Shown here in pieces: positions 25,469 through 35,587 of a stretch of 64,000 nt of DNA. Each line of letters starts with the position of its first letter. Position 1 is the stretch's first letter. Source of the DNA: Blastocatellia bacterium UBA7656 (lineage in GTDB: Bacteria; Acidobacteriota; Blastocatellia; UBA7656). A model generated the notes under the pieces. The model saw only the letters and a list, made by a program, of their open reading frames with translations. It did not search any database and had not been told where the DNA came from. Both the position numbers and the translations under genes were made by a program. The DNA lies in NCBI GenBank assembly GCA_002483445.1, contig DLHY01000021.1:1-64000 (forward strand). The letters run 5' to 3'.

Positions 25469-25966
25469 ATGTTCAATCTGAAAACTAAAATATTGATCAT
25501 TGTTGCGCTATCAACGCAACTTCATCTGTCTATCGCCGCAGCGCAGCAAGACCGCGTCGAAGCCGACAAGATGCGCATCAAACAGATGCTCGAAGGCTTT
25601 TACAAATCATATATCAGCGATAACAATTTGCCGGAGAGCAAACGTCCGAAAGACCCGAAAGCTCCGGTTCTCAAACACAGCCAGCTTTTCACGAAAGAAT
25701 TCCTCCTCGCTTACAGAAAGTTTATGAGCCGCTCGGACATCGATCATGACCCTATCGTTCAATCCAACGATGTCCCTGAAAAATTCATAGTCAAAGAGGT
25801 ACGGCTCGACGGCTCGACCGCCTATGCCCGTCTGGAATATGTCGGCTATCCCGCCGATACTCCATTGCTGGAAGTCCGTCTCAAGGAGCAAAACGGAACC
25901 TGGTTGATTGACGCAATCGGCGATTTCAACAAAGCGCAGCCGCGCAGAAGCAGCCGAAAATATTAA
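25469..25966 (+). CDS. small secreted protein of unknown function
   Basis: About 165 residues. A signal peptide (MFNLKTKILIIVALSTQLHLSIAAAQ) is followed by an alpha/beta domain with features like those of small DUF3828-type periplasmic proteins (FYKSYISDN..., later WLIDAIGDF), but the match is weak. The ATG at 25469 follows gggggag. It stands before a repeat-rich spacer and the 26138 gene. Confidence 0.65.
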   Translation: MFNLKTKILIIVALSTQLHLSIAAAQQDRVEADKMRIKQMLEGFYKSYISDNNLPESKRPKDPKAPVLKHSQLFTKEFLLAYRKFMSRSDIDHDPIVQSNDVPEKFIVKEVRLDGSTAYARLEYVGYPADTPLLEVRLKEQNGTWLIDAIGDFNKAQPRRSSRKY

Positions 25967-25972
25967 AATGAT

Positions 25973-26119
25973 GAAAAACTGAAAACTGAAAGTCTATCAA
26001 TCAACAGGTCGCCCCTACGGAGCTACGGGGAAAACAAACCAACCCCTTTCTATAAACAGGTCGTCCCTACGGGGCTGAGTAGTTACAACTGAAAACTGAA
26101 AACTGAAAACTGAAAACTG
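25973..26119. repeat. heptamer gaaaact arrays and paired aacaggtcg repeats
   Basis: Units of gaaaact occur at 25973-25991 (two) and 26087-26119 (four to five). Between them a longer unit, aacaggtcg.ccctacggrg, occurs twice (26003 and 26055). The reverse complement of the gaaaact array recurs at 32929-32959 before the nitrate reductase gene. Confidence 0.75.
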
Positions 26120-26137
26120 TTCGTCGAGGAGAAATTC

Positions 26138-26869
26138 ATGAAACAATACATGGCAGTATTCGCAGTTATACTTCTTGCGCTATGCCTCAACTGCGGGGGC
26201 GAGACGAATCGTCAGGTCTTCAAACGCTATGAGAATCCGTTCGCCGAAAAACGACAGCAGTTCAAAAAAATCGCCGAGATGTTGCCTGCCTCCGGGACTA
26301 TGGCCGCGAATGCTCCCGCAAGTCTGTCAGTGAAGCCGGTATTCAATGCCAAAAACAAATCCTACAACACTGAGATCGTGATGTATGACCAGTTGCTCGA
26401 TCCCGATACGGAATCAAAGGAGCAAAAGAGACTCGACCTTTTATTGTCAGGCGATCTCCTGCTGGGGATGAAATGGACAGGCCCGAAAAATCCTATGTCC
26501 GAAAGCGCGCTCGATAACAGCGGAGGCGACCTGGAGCAGTCGTTGAAGAAAGCTCTCGCCTACCGTTATCTGGTCGTGCTTCGTCCCGCGGCTTTCGTCG
26601 CCCCCGTGGCGGTGAGCGAGAGCGCATATAAACCGGGTGTGGCCGATATCGAAGCGTTGGTCGTAGACCTCGAAAGCAACAAAGTCGTCTGTTCCTGTCG
26701 CTTCACTGCGAGTTCCGCCTCCACAGTCGAATACGTTTACAAAGCAGGCGAGAGCCGTGAAAGTCGACTTGAGGCATTCGCCTATTCGACGCTTTATACC
26801 GAGGCGCGACAAAAACTGGAAAAATTATTGGCAGAGACGACCGGCGGCGAATTTGTTTTTGAGAGATGA
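26138..26869 (+). CDS. putative lipoprotein of unknown function
   Basis: 243 residues. The N-terminal signal MKQYMAVFAVILLALCLNCGG ends in a cysteine followed by glycines, suggesting lipidation, although the residues before the Cys are not a standard lipobox. The mature part is an alpha/beta domain, with no family I can name. The start follows gaggag. It is convergent with the MgtE gene, whose stop lies 20 bp away. Confidence 0.65.
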   Translation: MKQYMAVFAVILLALCLNCGGETNRQVFKRYENPFAEKRQQFKKIAEMLPASGTMAANAPASLSVKPVFNAKNKSYNTEIVMYDQLLDPDTESKEQKRLDLLLSGDLLLGMKWTGPKNPMSESALDNSGGDLEQSLKKALAYRYLVVLRPAAFVAPVAVSESAYKPGVADIEALVVDLESNKVVCSCRFTASSASTVEYVYKAGESRESRLEAFAYSTLYTEARQKLEKLLAETTGGEFVFER

Positions 26870-26888
26870 GCCTCAGCGACCCTCGCAG

Positions 26889-27833
26889 TCAAAGCAGAAT
26901 CGTCGCGATGATCAGATATATTGCGACACTGAGCAAATCCTGAACGACGGTGGCAAGTGGGCCGCTGGCAAGCGCAGGGTCAGCGCCCATCCAATCCAGA
27001 AACCAGGGCAGCAGACTGGCCATCTGCGTCGCCACGATTGCAGACGCAAAAACAGCCAGCGCAACTACCAAGCCTATAACTGCGCCAATGTTTAATATCA
27101 AAAGCGTCGCCCACGCCACGACGCCCAGAGCCAGCCCCATCATCAATCCCAGATTGCCTTCGCGCATCAGTTGATGGATCAAAGGCACAGGGCCATAAGC
27201 CAGATGTCGAACCAGAATGGTTTCAGTCTGCGTGCCTATCGCGTCTGCCAGATAAACCACCAGCGGAAGAAAAAACGCAACAGCTACATCTCGCTTGAGC
27301 GATTCCTCAAAGAGGCTCACCACTCCGCCCGCGAGGATTCCGCCGATCAACCCGATGACAAGCCATGGAAGGCGACCTTTCAGCGCCTTGATCAAAGAAT
27401 GCTCCTCTATGGGCGAAGGATGAGCAGCGCCGACGCCCGCCATCCTCAAAACATTATCGATGTGCTCTTCGTGCAGGAATGCCAGAAGTTGCCCTATCGG
27501 AATCGCGCCGAGGAGCCGTCGATCTTCATCGATGACCGCAACATCAGATTCGTGTCTTTCAACTGCGAGCAGGGCAACCGTCTCTGCGCTGTCTTCGGGG
27601 TGAAACTCAAGCGGCGGGTCGCCGCGCAGATTCCTCGCTCTTTCATCAGGCGATGCGGCTATCAGATTTTCAATCGGAACCTGACCGATCAGCCGCCCCT
27701 CATCATCCACGAGATAAATATGGCTCGCTTCACGGGGCCGCTCCGCTCTGAGAGTGGCCAATATGCTTGCCACACTTGAATCGGCTGCGGCCCTCGGCAC
27801 AGAAGGCGTCATCAAATCTCTCGCAGTGCGCAT
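26889..27833 (-). CDS. mgtE: MgtE-like magnesium transporter, short form
   Basis: 314 residues: a pair of CBS domains (about 1-125, with MTPSVP and HLVDDEGRLIGQV-like motifs), then five transmembrane helices from about residue 150 containing L-A-D-A-I-G-T-Q-T-E, the equivalent of the MgtE pore sequence. The N-terminal superhelical N domain of full-length MgtE is absent. It likely imports Mg2+ or another divalent ion. It lies 14 bp downstream of the NarK gene and may be the last gene of that operon. The retained metal-sensing CBS pair suggests Mg gating. Confidence 0.85.
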   Translation of the reverse strand: MRTARDLMTPSVPRAAADSSVASILATLRAERPREASHIYLVDDEGRLIGQVPIENLIAASPDERARNLRGDPPLEFHPEDSAETVALLAVERHESDVAVIDEDRRLLGAIPIGQLLAFLHEEHIDNVLRMAGVGAAHPSPIEEHSLIKALKGRLPWLVIGLIGGILAGGVVSLFEESLKRDVAVAFFLPLVVYLADAIGTQTETILVRHLAYGPVPLIHQLMREGNLGLMMGLALGVVAWATLLILNIGAVIGLVVALAVFASAIVATQMASLLPWFLDWMGADPALASGPLATVVQDLLSVAIYLIIATILL

Positions 27834-27847
27834 CTATCATCACTCAT

Positions 27848-29029
27848 TCATGCAGGCGCGAGCCTGGGCATCGTCCGAATCTTTACCGCGCGGCTGACGA
27901 TCAAACAACTCAGCGCGAATACGGCCAGGAAAATGAATCCCCATGTGAATCCGCCCGTCGCCTGCCTGATCGCTCCCAAAACGAGCGGCGGGAAAAATCC
28001 GCCCAAACCGCCTGCCGCGCCCACAAGTCCTGTGACGCTTCCGACCGATTGCGGAAAGTATTCAGGCACGAGTTTGAACACCGCGCCATTGCCAAGCCCT
28101 ATGGCCGCAGCCATGCCGAGCGCGCCAATGGTGAAGGTACTCATCAAAGGACACGCCATAAAAATCGCCATCGCTGCCGTTATTGGAAACACCCAGACGA
28201 GAATTTTTTTCCCGCCTATTCGGTCAGCAAGCATTCCTCCGACAGGCCGCATCAAGGTCGCCAGCACGACGAAACCCGCCGTGCGCATCCCTGCGTCCTG
28301 CGGCGTGAGCTTGAACATATCAGTTAAAAACGTCGGCAGGTAAATACTCATCGCAACGAATCCGCCGAAGGTGAGAAAGTAATAAAGGCTCAACACCCAA
28401 CTCATCTTGTCACTCAGAGGCCGCAGCATCTCTTTGACAGTTTTTGCAGGAGCGCGGCGCGGCGCATTTTCAGCTTTCATCACGAACACCACGAGCCACA
28501 CCGAAAGTATCAACCCGAATGTCCAGAAGCCCCATCGAAAACCCAGCGCGCCTGCAAGCAATGGCGAGCCGAACGCCGCGAGCGATTGACCGATATTTCC
28601 CGCGCCGTAAATGCCGAGCGCGGTTCCCTGCCGTCGAGCCTCGTACCAACCGCTCACGAATCCGACGCCTACGGAAAAACTCGCCAGCGCGATCCCGATG
28701 AAGAATCCGCACGCAAGCAACTGCCAGTACTCGCTCACCCAGCCCATCAGAATTGATGGCACGATTGAACAGGCCATCACTATTGAAAATATTATCCGCC
28801 CTCCATAACGATCCGTGAGCATCCCTAGAGGTATGCGCCCCAGGCTTCCAAGTAAAACAGGAATCGCAATGGCGATGCTCACCTGGAGGGGATCGAGGTT
28901 GAGATTTTTTTTCAGTATGGGCATCATCGCCGATACCGAGCCGAAAACCGCAAAGCAGAAGGCAAAAGCTCCTGTGCCTAGCGCGAGTTGCAAACGGTTG
29001 CCTGACGGTTGAGTATTATTGCTGTCCAT
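27848..29029 (-). CDS. narK: NarK/NasA-type nitrate/nitrite transporter
   Basis: About 393 residues, twelve-helix MFS protein. Nitrate/nitrite porter signatures are present: GIYGAGNIGQSLAAFGSP in TM5 and GAAGGLGGFFPP in TM11, with conserved arginines in the helices. I use ATG 29029, which directly follows the stop of the upstream two-helix gene with ggag-type site in its end, rather than the longer frame to 29074. It imports nitrate for, or exports nitrite from, the cytoplasmic reductase encoded upstream in the same operon. Confidence 0.9.
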   Translation of the reverse strand: MDSNNTQPSGNRLQLALGTGAFAFCFAVFGSVSAMMPILKKNLNLDPLQVSIAIAIPVLLGSLGRIPLGMLTDRYGGRIIFSIVMACSIVPSILMGWVSEYWQLLACGFFIGIALASFSVGVGFVSGWYEARRQGTALGIYGAGNIGQSLAAFGSPLLAGALGFRWGFWTFGLILSVWLVVFVMKAENAPRRAPAKTVKEMLRPLSDKMSWVLSLYYFLTFGGFVAMSIYLPTFLTDMFKLTPQDAGMRTAGFVVLATLMRPVGGMLADRIGGKKILVWVFPITAAMAIFMACPLMSTFTIGALGMAAAIGLGNGAVFKLVPEYFPQSVGSVTGLVGAAGGLGGFFPPLVLGAIRQATGGFTWGFIFLAVFALSCLIVSRAVKIRTMPRLAPA

Positions 29030-29030
29030 A

Positions 29031-29255
29031 TTATTTCTTCTCCATCGCATAGAGATAACGGAGCAATCCGACATTGAGCAAAAAACAAATCAGACTTGCC
29101 AGCGCGGCAGGAAGAATGATCGATTCATCGCCGCCGAGATACGCATTCATCGTGGCCGTGAGCAGCCAGAGTTGAAGCACGACGATCACAAGCACTATGC
29201 ACAAAATGCCGTAAACGATAGTCGTCTTCTGTTCGCGAGTGAATGGCTTTTTCAT
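29031..29255 (-). CDS. small two-helix membrane protein
   Basis: 74 residues with two hydrophobic helices (about 13-35 and 45-67) and charged ends (MKKPFTREQK... and YAMEKK). It overlaps the Rieske gene by 4 bp and ends 2 bp before the NarK start, so it is translationally coupled to both. Probably an accessory subunit of the nitrate-linked redox complex; the family is not recognised with certainty. Confidence 0.75.
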   Translation of the reverse strand: MKKPFTREQKTTIVYGILCIVLVIVVLQLWLLTATMNAYLGGDESIILPAALASLICFLLNVGLLRYLYAMEKK

Positions 29256-29791
29256 ACCATCCTCTTCTCGACGCCTGTGGCGTAAATCGCGCCTTGTCGA
29301 ATTTCGAGCTTGATGCGATCAAGCCCTCGGCGCGGCGGCCCTGCTACGGGCTGGCCCGTTTTCAAATCAAATATTCCCTGATGGCAGGGGCAAAGAAATC
29401 GATTTTGTTCCACTTCCGGCACCACCGCGCACGAAAGATGAGTGCATTCCTGACTGAAGGCGACGAAAGCGGTTTCACTCGTTCTAACCAGCACGCAGCG
29501 ACGATGTTCTTCAGGGTATGAAAAGGTCAACGATCCGCCGACAGAGATTTCATCCTTACCAGCTATTCTTTCGATGAGCGGCTCGCCTCGACGGGCGCGA
29601 AAGAAGTTTTGAAACACGATCCAGAACTGGCCCGCGACGAAAGCGAAACTCGTCAGCACCATGAACTTCGTGAAATCTCTTCGCGCTATAAAATTATCCT
29701 CCGGCCAGTCGACGGGAAAATCCTTTCGCCATCGGGGCTGCTCCGCGTCAGGCTTCCCGTCTGGCGTTGTCGTTATCTGCTCGCTGCTCAT
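29252..29791 (-). CDS. Rieske [2Fe-2S] protein
   Basis: 179 residues. A single N-terminal membrane anchor with Tat-like start (ARRDFTKFMVLTSFAFVAG, about residues 36-54) precedes a Rieske domain with both cluster motifs: C-T-H-L-S-C (about 113-118) and C-P-C-H-Q-G (about 131-136). No cytochrome b of the bc type is nearby, so it is not part of a normal bc1 complex. In this operon it probably carries electrons between the NarI-like cytochrome b and the molybdoenzyme module, or to the quinol pool. Confidence 0.92.
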   Translation of the reverse strand: MSSEQITTTPDGKPDAEQPRWRKDFPVDWPEDNFIARRDFTKFMVLTSFAFVAGQFWIVFQNFFRARRGEPLIERIAGKDEISVGGSLTFSYPEEHRRCVLVRTSETAFVAFSQECTHLSCAVVPEVEQNRFLCPCHQGIFDLKTGQPVAGPPRRGLDRIKLEIRQGAIYATGVEKRMV

Positions 29792-29814
29792 GAATTCGTC
29801 GCCTCCTTTGAAAT

Positions 29815-29950
29815 AGATATTAGATGATTGATGTTAGATGTTAGTGAAGAAGGGCTGCGCGCCCGTGTAGCCCTCCACCGTTAGGGTGTTGTCACTGACA
29901 GTATGAAAAACTCCTCTACTGACATCTAACCTCGAACATCTAACATCTCA
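29815..29950. repeat. inverted pair of heptamer arrays, unit agatgtt
   Basis: ttagatg-type heptamers occur at 29815-29844 and their reverse complement at 29919-29950. The second array is partly coding: it encodes the last residues and the stop codon of the 4Fe-4S gene. Between them is a gggct...agccc hairpin. No separate gene lies in 29792-29925. Confidence 0.7.
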
Positions 29951-30567
29951 TCGAGAATCATCAACGTTATATCTTTCCCCATGCTTCGCTCGTCCATCGC
30001 CGCCGTCACATCGATGTAAGCGGCGCGTCCCGTCTTAGGGATCATTATATGTACTTTGGTCGCGATGATCTGCCGTCCGAATTTGAATTGATTTATGGGA
30101 GTCGAGCGCGGGCGCAGTCGTTCTATTTCTTCCATCGTGCCGAAGAAAAGCGCCTGACTCGGACAGACCGTCGCGCACATGGGCTTCTTTCCTACGGAAG
30201 TGCGGTCATAGCACATATCGCATTTCATCATCAGCTTCAATTCCGTCTCCATCTCAGGCACGCCGAAAGGACAGGCCAAAACGCAATTGTTGCAGGCGAT
30301 GCAACGCGGCTTGCGGGCGGTCTGCACCACTCCGTCTTCAGTTCGTTTGATCGCATCAGCAGGGCAAACCTCGGCGCAGGTCGGCGCTTCGCAGTGCATA
30401 CAAACGACGGGAACGGTCTGAACGGAATGAGCGCGGTCGACGTATTCGAGATGAATCATCGGATGGCCCTTGTGCGTATCGCATTCGCTGCAAGCCTGTA
30501 CGCAAGCCTGACACCCGATGCAGCGATTTGGGTCGATGAAAAATTGATTGTGTCGCGGAACGGCCAT
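29926..30567 (-). CDS. 4Fe-4S dicluster electron-transfer subunit
   Basis: 213 residues. Four cysteine groups, CIGCQACVQACSECD (about 16-30), CMHCEAPTCAEVCPA (about 56-70), CIACNNCVLACPFG (about 89-102) and CDMCYDR plus CATVCP (about 116-135), match NarH/DmsB-type subunits that bind up to four clusters. There is no signal peptide, so it is cytoplasmic. The final residues (EMLDVRG) and the stop are encoded by the heptamer array. It lies downstream of the molybdoenzyme and upstream of the Rieske gene, and should link the two. Confidence 0.9.
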   Translation of the reverse strand: MAVPRHNQFFIDPNRCIGCQACVQACSECDTHKGHPMIHLEYVDRAHSVQTVPVVCMHCEAPTCAEVCPADAIKRTEDGVVQTARKPRCIACNNCVLACPFGVPEMETELKLMMKCDMCYDRTSVGKKPMCATVCPSQALFFGTMEEIERLRPRSTPINQFKFGRQIIATKVHIMIPKTGRAAYIDVTAAMDERSMGKDITLMILDEMLDVRG

Positions 30568-30587
30568 CTACTCCTCAAAAAATGTAC

Positions 30588-30657
30588 AGTAGGCTGCCAG
30601 CCTGCTGCTTCCTCAATTTTCATGCTTTCAGGGTGTCAACAGGCTGGCAGCCTGTTG
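30588..30657. repeat. composite palindromic repeat, copy B
   Basis: Palindrome agtaggctg-c-cagcctgct (one G-T mismatch), a 30-bp linker, then a perfect 10-bp-arm palindrome caacaggctg-g-cagcctgttg. Collinear with 9947-10006 over 60 bp, and matched by 6901-6965 in reverse orientation. Confidence 0.75.
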
Positions 30658-30675
30658 TACATCCACGGCTCCTCT

Positions 30676-30718
30676 GAAATCTGGTAGCGCAATCTTTCAG
30701 ATTGCGCTACCAGATTTC
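30676..30718 (-). terminator. 20-bp perfect hairpin directly after the molybdoenzyme stop
   Basis: Arms 30676-30695 and 30699-30718 are perfectly complementary (centre gcgcaatct-ttc-agattgcgc). The hairpin begins at the base next to the stop codon of the 30719 gene. It could terminate, stabilise or separate expression of the molybdoenzyme from the downstream subunits. It also contains the gcgcaat palindrome seen at 6901. Confidence 0.55.
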
Positions 30719-32926
30719 TCAGTCGGTCTTGCTCACTCTCACTGCGCAGACTTTGTATTCGGGAATTTTCGAAATCGGGTCCTGCGCTGAAATCGTCAAC
30801 AGGTTCGCGCTCTGATTTCCCGCCCAGTGATACGGAATGAAAACGGTGTCGGGGCGAATCGTCGCCACAACATGCGCGCGCAGAGTCACTCGCCCGCGAC
30901 GCGATTCCACCGTCACCCAATCGCCATCCTCCACGCCTAGTTTTTCCGCCAGACGCGGGTGCATCTCGACTTTCGGTTCAGGATATTGATCGATGAGCGG
31001 GCCTATCCTTCGCGTCTGCGTACCCGAAAGAAAATGGCTCACGACGCGACCGGTCGTCAGTATGATCGGATACTCTTGATCAACGTCTTCCGCAGGCGGC
31101 GCATACTGAGCGACATTGAATCGCGCTTTGCCGTCCGCGAAATAAAAACGGCCTGCGCCTTTCGCTATTGGGTTCCACGAACCCTTTTCAAAAAGTCGCT
31201 CAGTGCCGGGATCATCATCGCTCACACAGGGCCAGAAGACTCCCTGTTGTCGCTCGATTTTTTCGTAGGTGATGCCTGAATAATCGGCTATGCCGCCGCG
31301 CGAGGCGACGCGAAGCTCTTTGAAAATTTCTCGCGGCTCACTGAAAGTGAACCCGCGCTCGCGGCCCAGAGCTTTTGCTACGTCCTGAATGATTCGCCAG
31401 TCCTGACGCGCATCGCCGGGAGGATCGACCGCTTTGTTGATCTTGATGACGCGGCCTTCGATCTGAGTAACTACGCCTTCGTCTTCTTCGTGAAGAGAAC
31501 CGGGCAGCACGATGTCCGCGTGATGAGCCGTCTCGCTGAGGAAGAAATCTATAGCGACGTAGAACTCAAGTTTTTCGAGAGCGCGCGTGACGAACTTACT
31601 GTCTGGAAGAGAGACTTTCGGATTGAAACATATCGAAAGCAGTCCGCGAATCTCGCCGCGATCTATTTTGCGAAATATCTCATAAGCATCCACTCCTGCG
31701 CCGGGAAGCTCCGCAGCATCGACGCCCCATACTCCCGCGACATAAGCGCGATGCTCAGGATTCGAGATGTCGCGGCCTCCAGGCAACTGATCGCATTTCT
31801 GACCGTGTTCGCGTCCGCCCTGACCGTTGCCCTGTCCGGTTATGGTCGCATAGCCGCACCCTTCACGACCTATGCGGCCCGATGCCAGCACGAGGTTGAT
31901 CGCGCCTAAAACGTTTTGAACTCCGTGCGAGTGGTGCTCTATGCCGCGAGCGTGAAGCAGAAAACTCGTCCGCGCTTCTCCCCACCACTCGGCAGCCTGA
32001 CGAATGGCTTTTTCCGAGATGCCCGTGACTTCAGCCGTCCGTTTTGGATTCCACTCTCTTACCTGCTCGGCCACCGAGTCGAATCCGACTGTTTCCTGTT
32101 CGATGAACTGGTGATCGAGCAAATTGTGTTCGATCATCAGGTGAAGGATTCCGTTGAAGAGCGCAACGTCGCGGCCCGGTTTTACAGGCAGAAACAAATC
32201 GCACGTCCGAGCAATGGGAGTGATGCGCGGATCGATTACGATTATCCGGGCGCCATTCTCGCGAGCCTGCCAGACATAATTTGTAGTGATGGGCGCGCAC
32301 TCGGCGACGTTTGCTCCGGCAATCAAAACGACTTCCGATTTGAGAATGTCCGACCACGGATTGGCAGCGCGGTCTATGCCGAAAGCTTTTTTGTTGCCCG
32401 CAGCCGCGCTCACCATGCAAAGCCTGCCGTTGTAATCGATGTTGGCGGTCTTCAAACACAGGCGGGCGAACTTGCCCATCAGATAAGTTTTTTCTGTCGT
32501 GAGGCTCGCGCCGCTCAACACCCCGAAAGCATCATTGCCAAACTCAGATTGAATGCGTTTGATCTCCGCCGCGACGCGCTCGACTGCCTTTTGATATGTG
32601 ACAGAGCGGAAACCGCCCTCTGATTTTTTATCGCGCTCGTAAGCCGAAAGCAGGCGATCAGGATGAGAGCCTTGCAGATAACGCTTGACTCCCTTGGGGC
32701 AGAGCATACCGCGATTGAAAGGAAAATCTTCGCGCGGCTCGAAGCCGATGACCTGATTATCTTTGACCTTGAGTTGAATGCCGCACTGCTGACCGCAGAA
32801 GCAGCAATGAGTTTGAACCAATCGATCAGGCTCTATGCCCGTTTCGAGTCGCACGCCGCTCGAATAAGCCAGATGCGGCCCGAAGCGTTCGATAATGTCT
32901 TGCTCCAGATCCGGTATTGTAGCCAT
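30719..32926 (-). CDS. cytoplasmic NasA/NarB-type nitrate reductase-like molybdoenzyme
   Basis: 735 residues. The FS0 motif C41-x2-C44-x3-C48-x27-C76 with the following lysine is intact. The segment NGRLCMVSAAAGNKKAFG (about 166-183) matches the assimilatory nitrate reductase pattern around the Mo-ligating cysteine (C170), and ITGQGNGQGGREHG (about 358-371) matches the bis-MGD site. There is no Tat signal, so it is cytoplasmic. An alternative is a formate-dehydrogenase-like oxidoreductase, but a NarK gene in the operon supports nitrate. A heptamer array ends 3 bp before the start codon with no visible ribosome site. Confidence 0.82.
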   Translation of the reverse strand: MATIPDLEQDIIERFGPHLAYSSGVRLETGIEPDRLVQTHCCFCGQQCGIQLKVKDNQVIGFEPREDFPFNRGMLCPKGVKRYLQGSHPDRLLSAYERDKKSEGGFRSVTYQKAVERVAAEIKRIQSEFGNDAFGVLSGASLTTEKTYLMGKFARLCLKTANIDYNGRLCMVSAAAGNKKAFGIDRAANPWSDILKSEVVLIAGANVAECAPITTNYVWQARENGARIIVIDPRITPIARTCDLFLPVKPGRDVALFNGILHLMIEHNLLDHQFIEQETVGFDSVAEQVREWNPKRTAEVTGISEKAIRQAAEWWGEARTSFLLHARGIEHHSHGVQNVLGAINLVLASGRIGREGCGYATITGQGNGQGGREHGQKCDQLPGGRDISNPEHRAYVAGVWGVDAAELPGAGVDAYEIFRKIDRGEIRGLLSICFNPKVSLPDSKFVTRALEKLEFYVAIDFFLSETAHHADIVLPGSLHEEDEGVVTQIEGRVIKINKAVDPPGDARQDWRIIQDVAKALGRERGFTFSEPREIFKELRVASRGGIADYSGITYEKIERQQGVFWPCVSDDDPGTERLFEKGSWNPIAKGAGRFYFADGKARFNVAQYAPPAEDVDQEYPIILTTGRVVSHFLSGTQTRRIGPLIDQYPEPKVEMHPRLAEKLGVEDGDWVTVESRRGRVTLRAHVVATIRPDTVFIPYHWAGNQSANLLTISAQDPISKIPEYKVCAVRVSKTD

Positions 32927-32928
32927 AG

Positions 32929-33013
32929 CAGTTTTCAGTTTTCAGTTTTCAGTTTTCAGAATAATTTGCGCCATCACATCTTCACCCTATCTCCCACACA
33001 CCTCTTCACCTCT

Positions 33014-33034
<21 letters not shown>
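32929..33034. repeat. gttttca heptamer array and cacctctt octamer array
   Basis: 32929-32959 holds four copies of cagtttt (reverse complement of the 26087 array), abutting the start codon of the molybdoenzyme. 32999-33034 holds four copies of cacctctt, of which the right part encodes the last residues (E-E-V-K-R) and TGA stop of the cytochrome b gene. Confidence 0.8.
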
Positions 33035-34057
<1,023 letters not shown>

Positions 34058-34432
34058 ACTCGTCAGACAGTCAACTCACTTCGAATAAAGTCAGTGCAAG
34101 AGTCGCGCCAGATCATGCGCCCGACGAAGAATTGAATTCAGGAATGAAATGACGCGCTCTATTTTATTTGTTTTCGAGGCGGGCGCTTTCGGAAGATTGT
34201 TTTTGAAACACCCCGAAACAAAGTTGAAGCGGATCATTGGAAATGTCCTATGGGTAACTTTTCGCAGAGGGTGCGAGGAATTGCCCAGTTTGATCGACAC
34301 ATCTATCGGGCGAGCAGTAAAGATACATAGAAACTGATGATTTCCGAGTATATGTAAATGGTTGACGGAGTGCAAACTAGGCCATTTCAATCATGAAAAT
34401 GCTTGTGACATTTTTGTGAAAGGAGACCTAGT
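34058..34432. other. gene-free AT-rich spacer upstream of the transposase
   Basis: 375 bp containing the promoter side of both the nitrate operon (leftward) and the insertion sequence (rightward). Short frames here have no ribosome site or recognisable product. I looked for terminal inverted repeats matching sequence after 35587 and did not find a convincing pair. Confidence 0.5.
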
Positions 34433-35587
34433 ATGCACATTGCAGAGATTATAAAGCAGTTCCGTATTGTCTTAACCAGTAAGTTGAGCGGTCGGGAAGA
34501 TCGTTCTGAGTTCATTGAAGTAACCTTGATTCTCCTGGTGGGATTACTTTGCGGTTTGTTCAATCCCTTTCAGGTTGCCCAGCAGTTAGGCATCTCTCCA
34601 AAGAATCTCTATTCAACCCTCAGAGAACTGGATGCTCGACAGTGGCGAGAGTTGTTGGAAAAGATGATACTGGAGAAAGCAATTCAGGAGTTGAACAACT
34701 ACAAATCGGCTTCTGCTTCGACGCGCTCTCGGCTTGAGGCTTCCTTGAGCGTAGATGACACACTGGTCAAGCGGCTTGGAGAAGTTCTCTCTTATGTTTG
34801 GGCTTGGTACAGCGGGCAGGTCAAAGAGGTGCGTCGAGGGCAAGACCTGCTTGGCATAGCGTTGAAGATCCATGGGAGAATCTTGTCCTTGAGTTTGGTT
34901 TGGGTCAGCAAGCAGGGACGAGGCTCAAACACCAAACCAGCAGTCTTGCTGCGAGAAATGAAGCGATTGAAGGAGTTATTTGGGAAAGCGGGAGTAGATA
35001 TAACGGGTCTTCCAATAAGCTTTGATTCTTGGTGGGCAAGCAGTCCTGTCAGTGAGCAATTGGCTGAGGAGGGATTCAAAAAGCAGGTCATCTGCGCCAA
35101 AGCAAACCTAGTCTTTGAGACCAAAGAAGGAAGAAAGAAACTCCCCCTTCATCGAAAAGATATAGAGTTGAAAGAAGGGTGGGGACATAGTGAGCCAGCC
35201 AAGAGAGTGAGAGCAAAAAGTCCAACATTTGGAGAAGTGGCCTTGATCTTCTTTCATCGAGCGAGGACTAAGGCCTACGGGCTGATCGCGCCACAGCGAT
35301 TGATGAGAACAGGCGAGGCGCTGAGAGTATGGAAGAATCATCAGGCGGTAGAGACATTTTGGAAGCGGATGAAGAGATGGCTGGGATTGGGACAGATGCA
35401 GATGAGGGGACGATTTGGAGCCTGGGCGGAGTTGACCTTGAGGGTGATGGCATACTTGCTTGCACAAGAGATGATGACCGAGGAAGTGAGTACAATCTTT
35501 CAACTCACTCAACGGCTGAGGCGGGAAAGCACATTTGCAGAGTTAGTCGATGAGCATTTTCACACTGACCTGCCTACATTGTGCTGA
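34433..35587 (+). mobile_element. insertion sequence transposase (DDE type, IS4/IS701-like)
   Basis: 384 residues in an AT-richer stretch. The three acidic residues of a DDE transposase can be placed at SVDDTLVKR (about 108), ISFDSWW (about 200) and HQAVETFWKRMKRWLG (about 308), the last with the E-x-F-x-R-x-K-R-like spacing of this group. It looks complete, with an aaaggag site. No terminal inverted repeats or target duplication could be assigned. It lies between the nitrate operon and the 3' end of the metal operon and interrupts neither. Family assignment is approximate. Confidence 0.8.

Noticed and set aside
34091..34390. 99-residue minus-strand frame upstream of the transposase
   Set aside because: No ribosome site and unlike any protein; it lies in the AT-rich spacer and looks like a chance frame.
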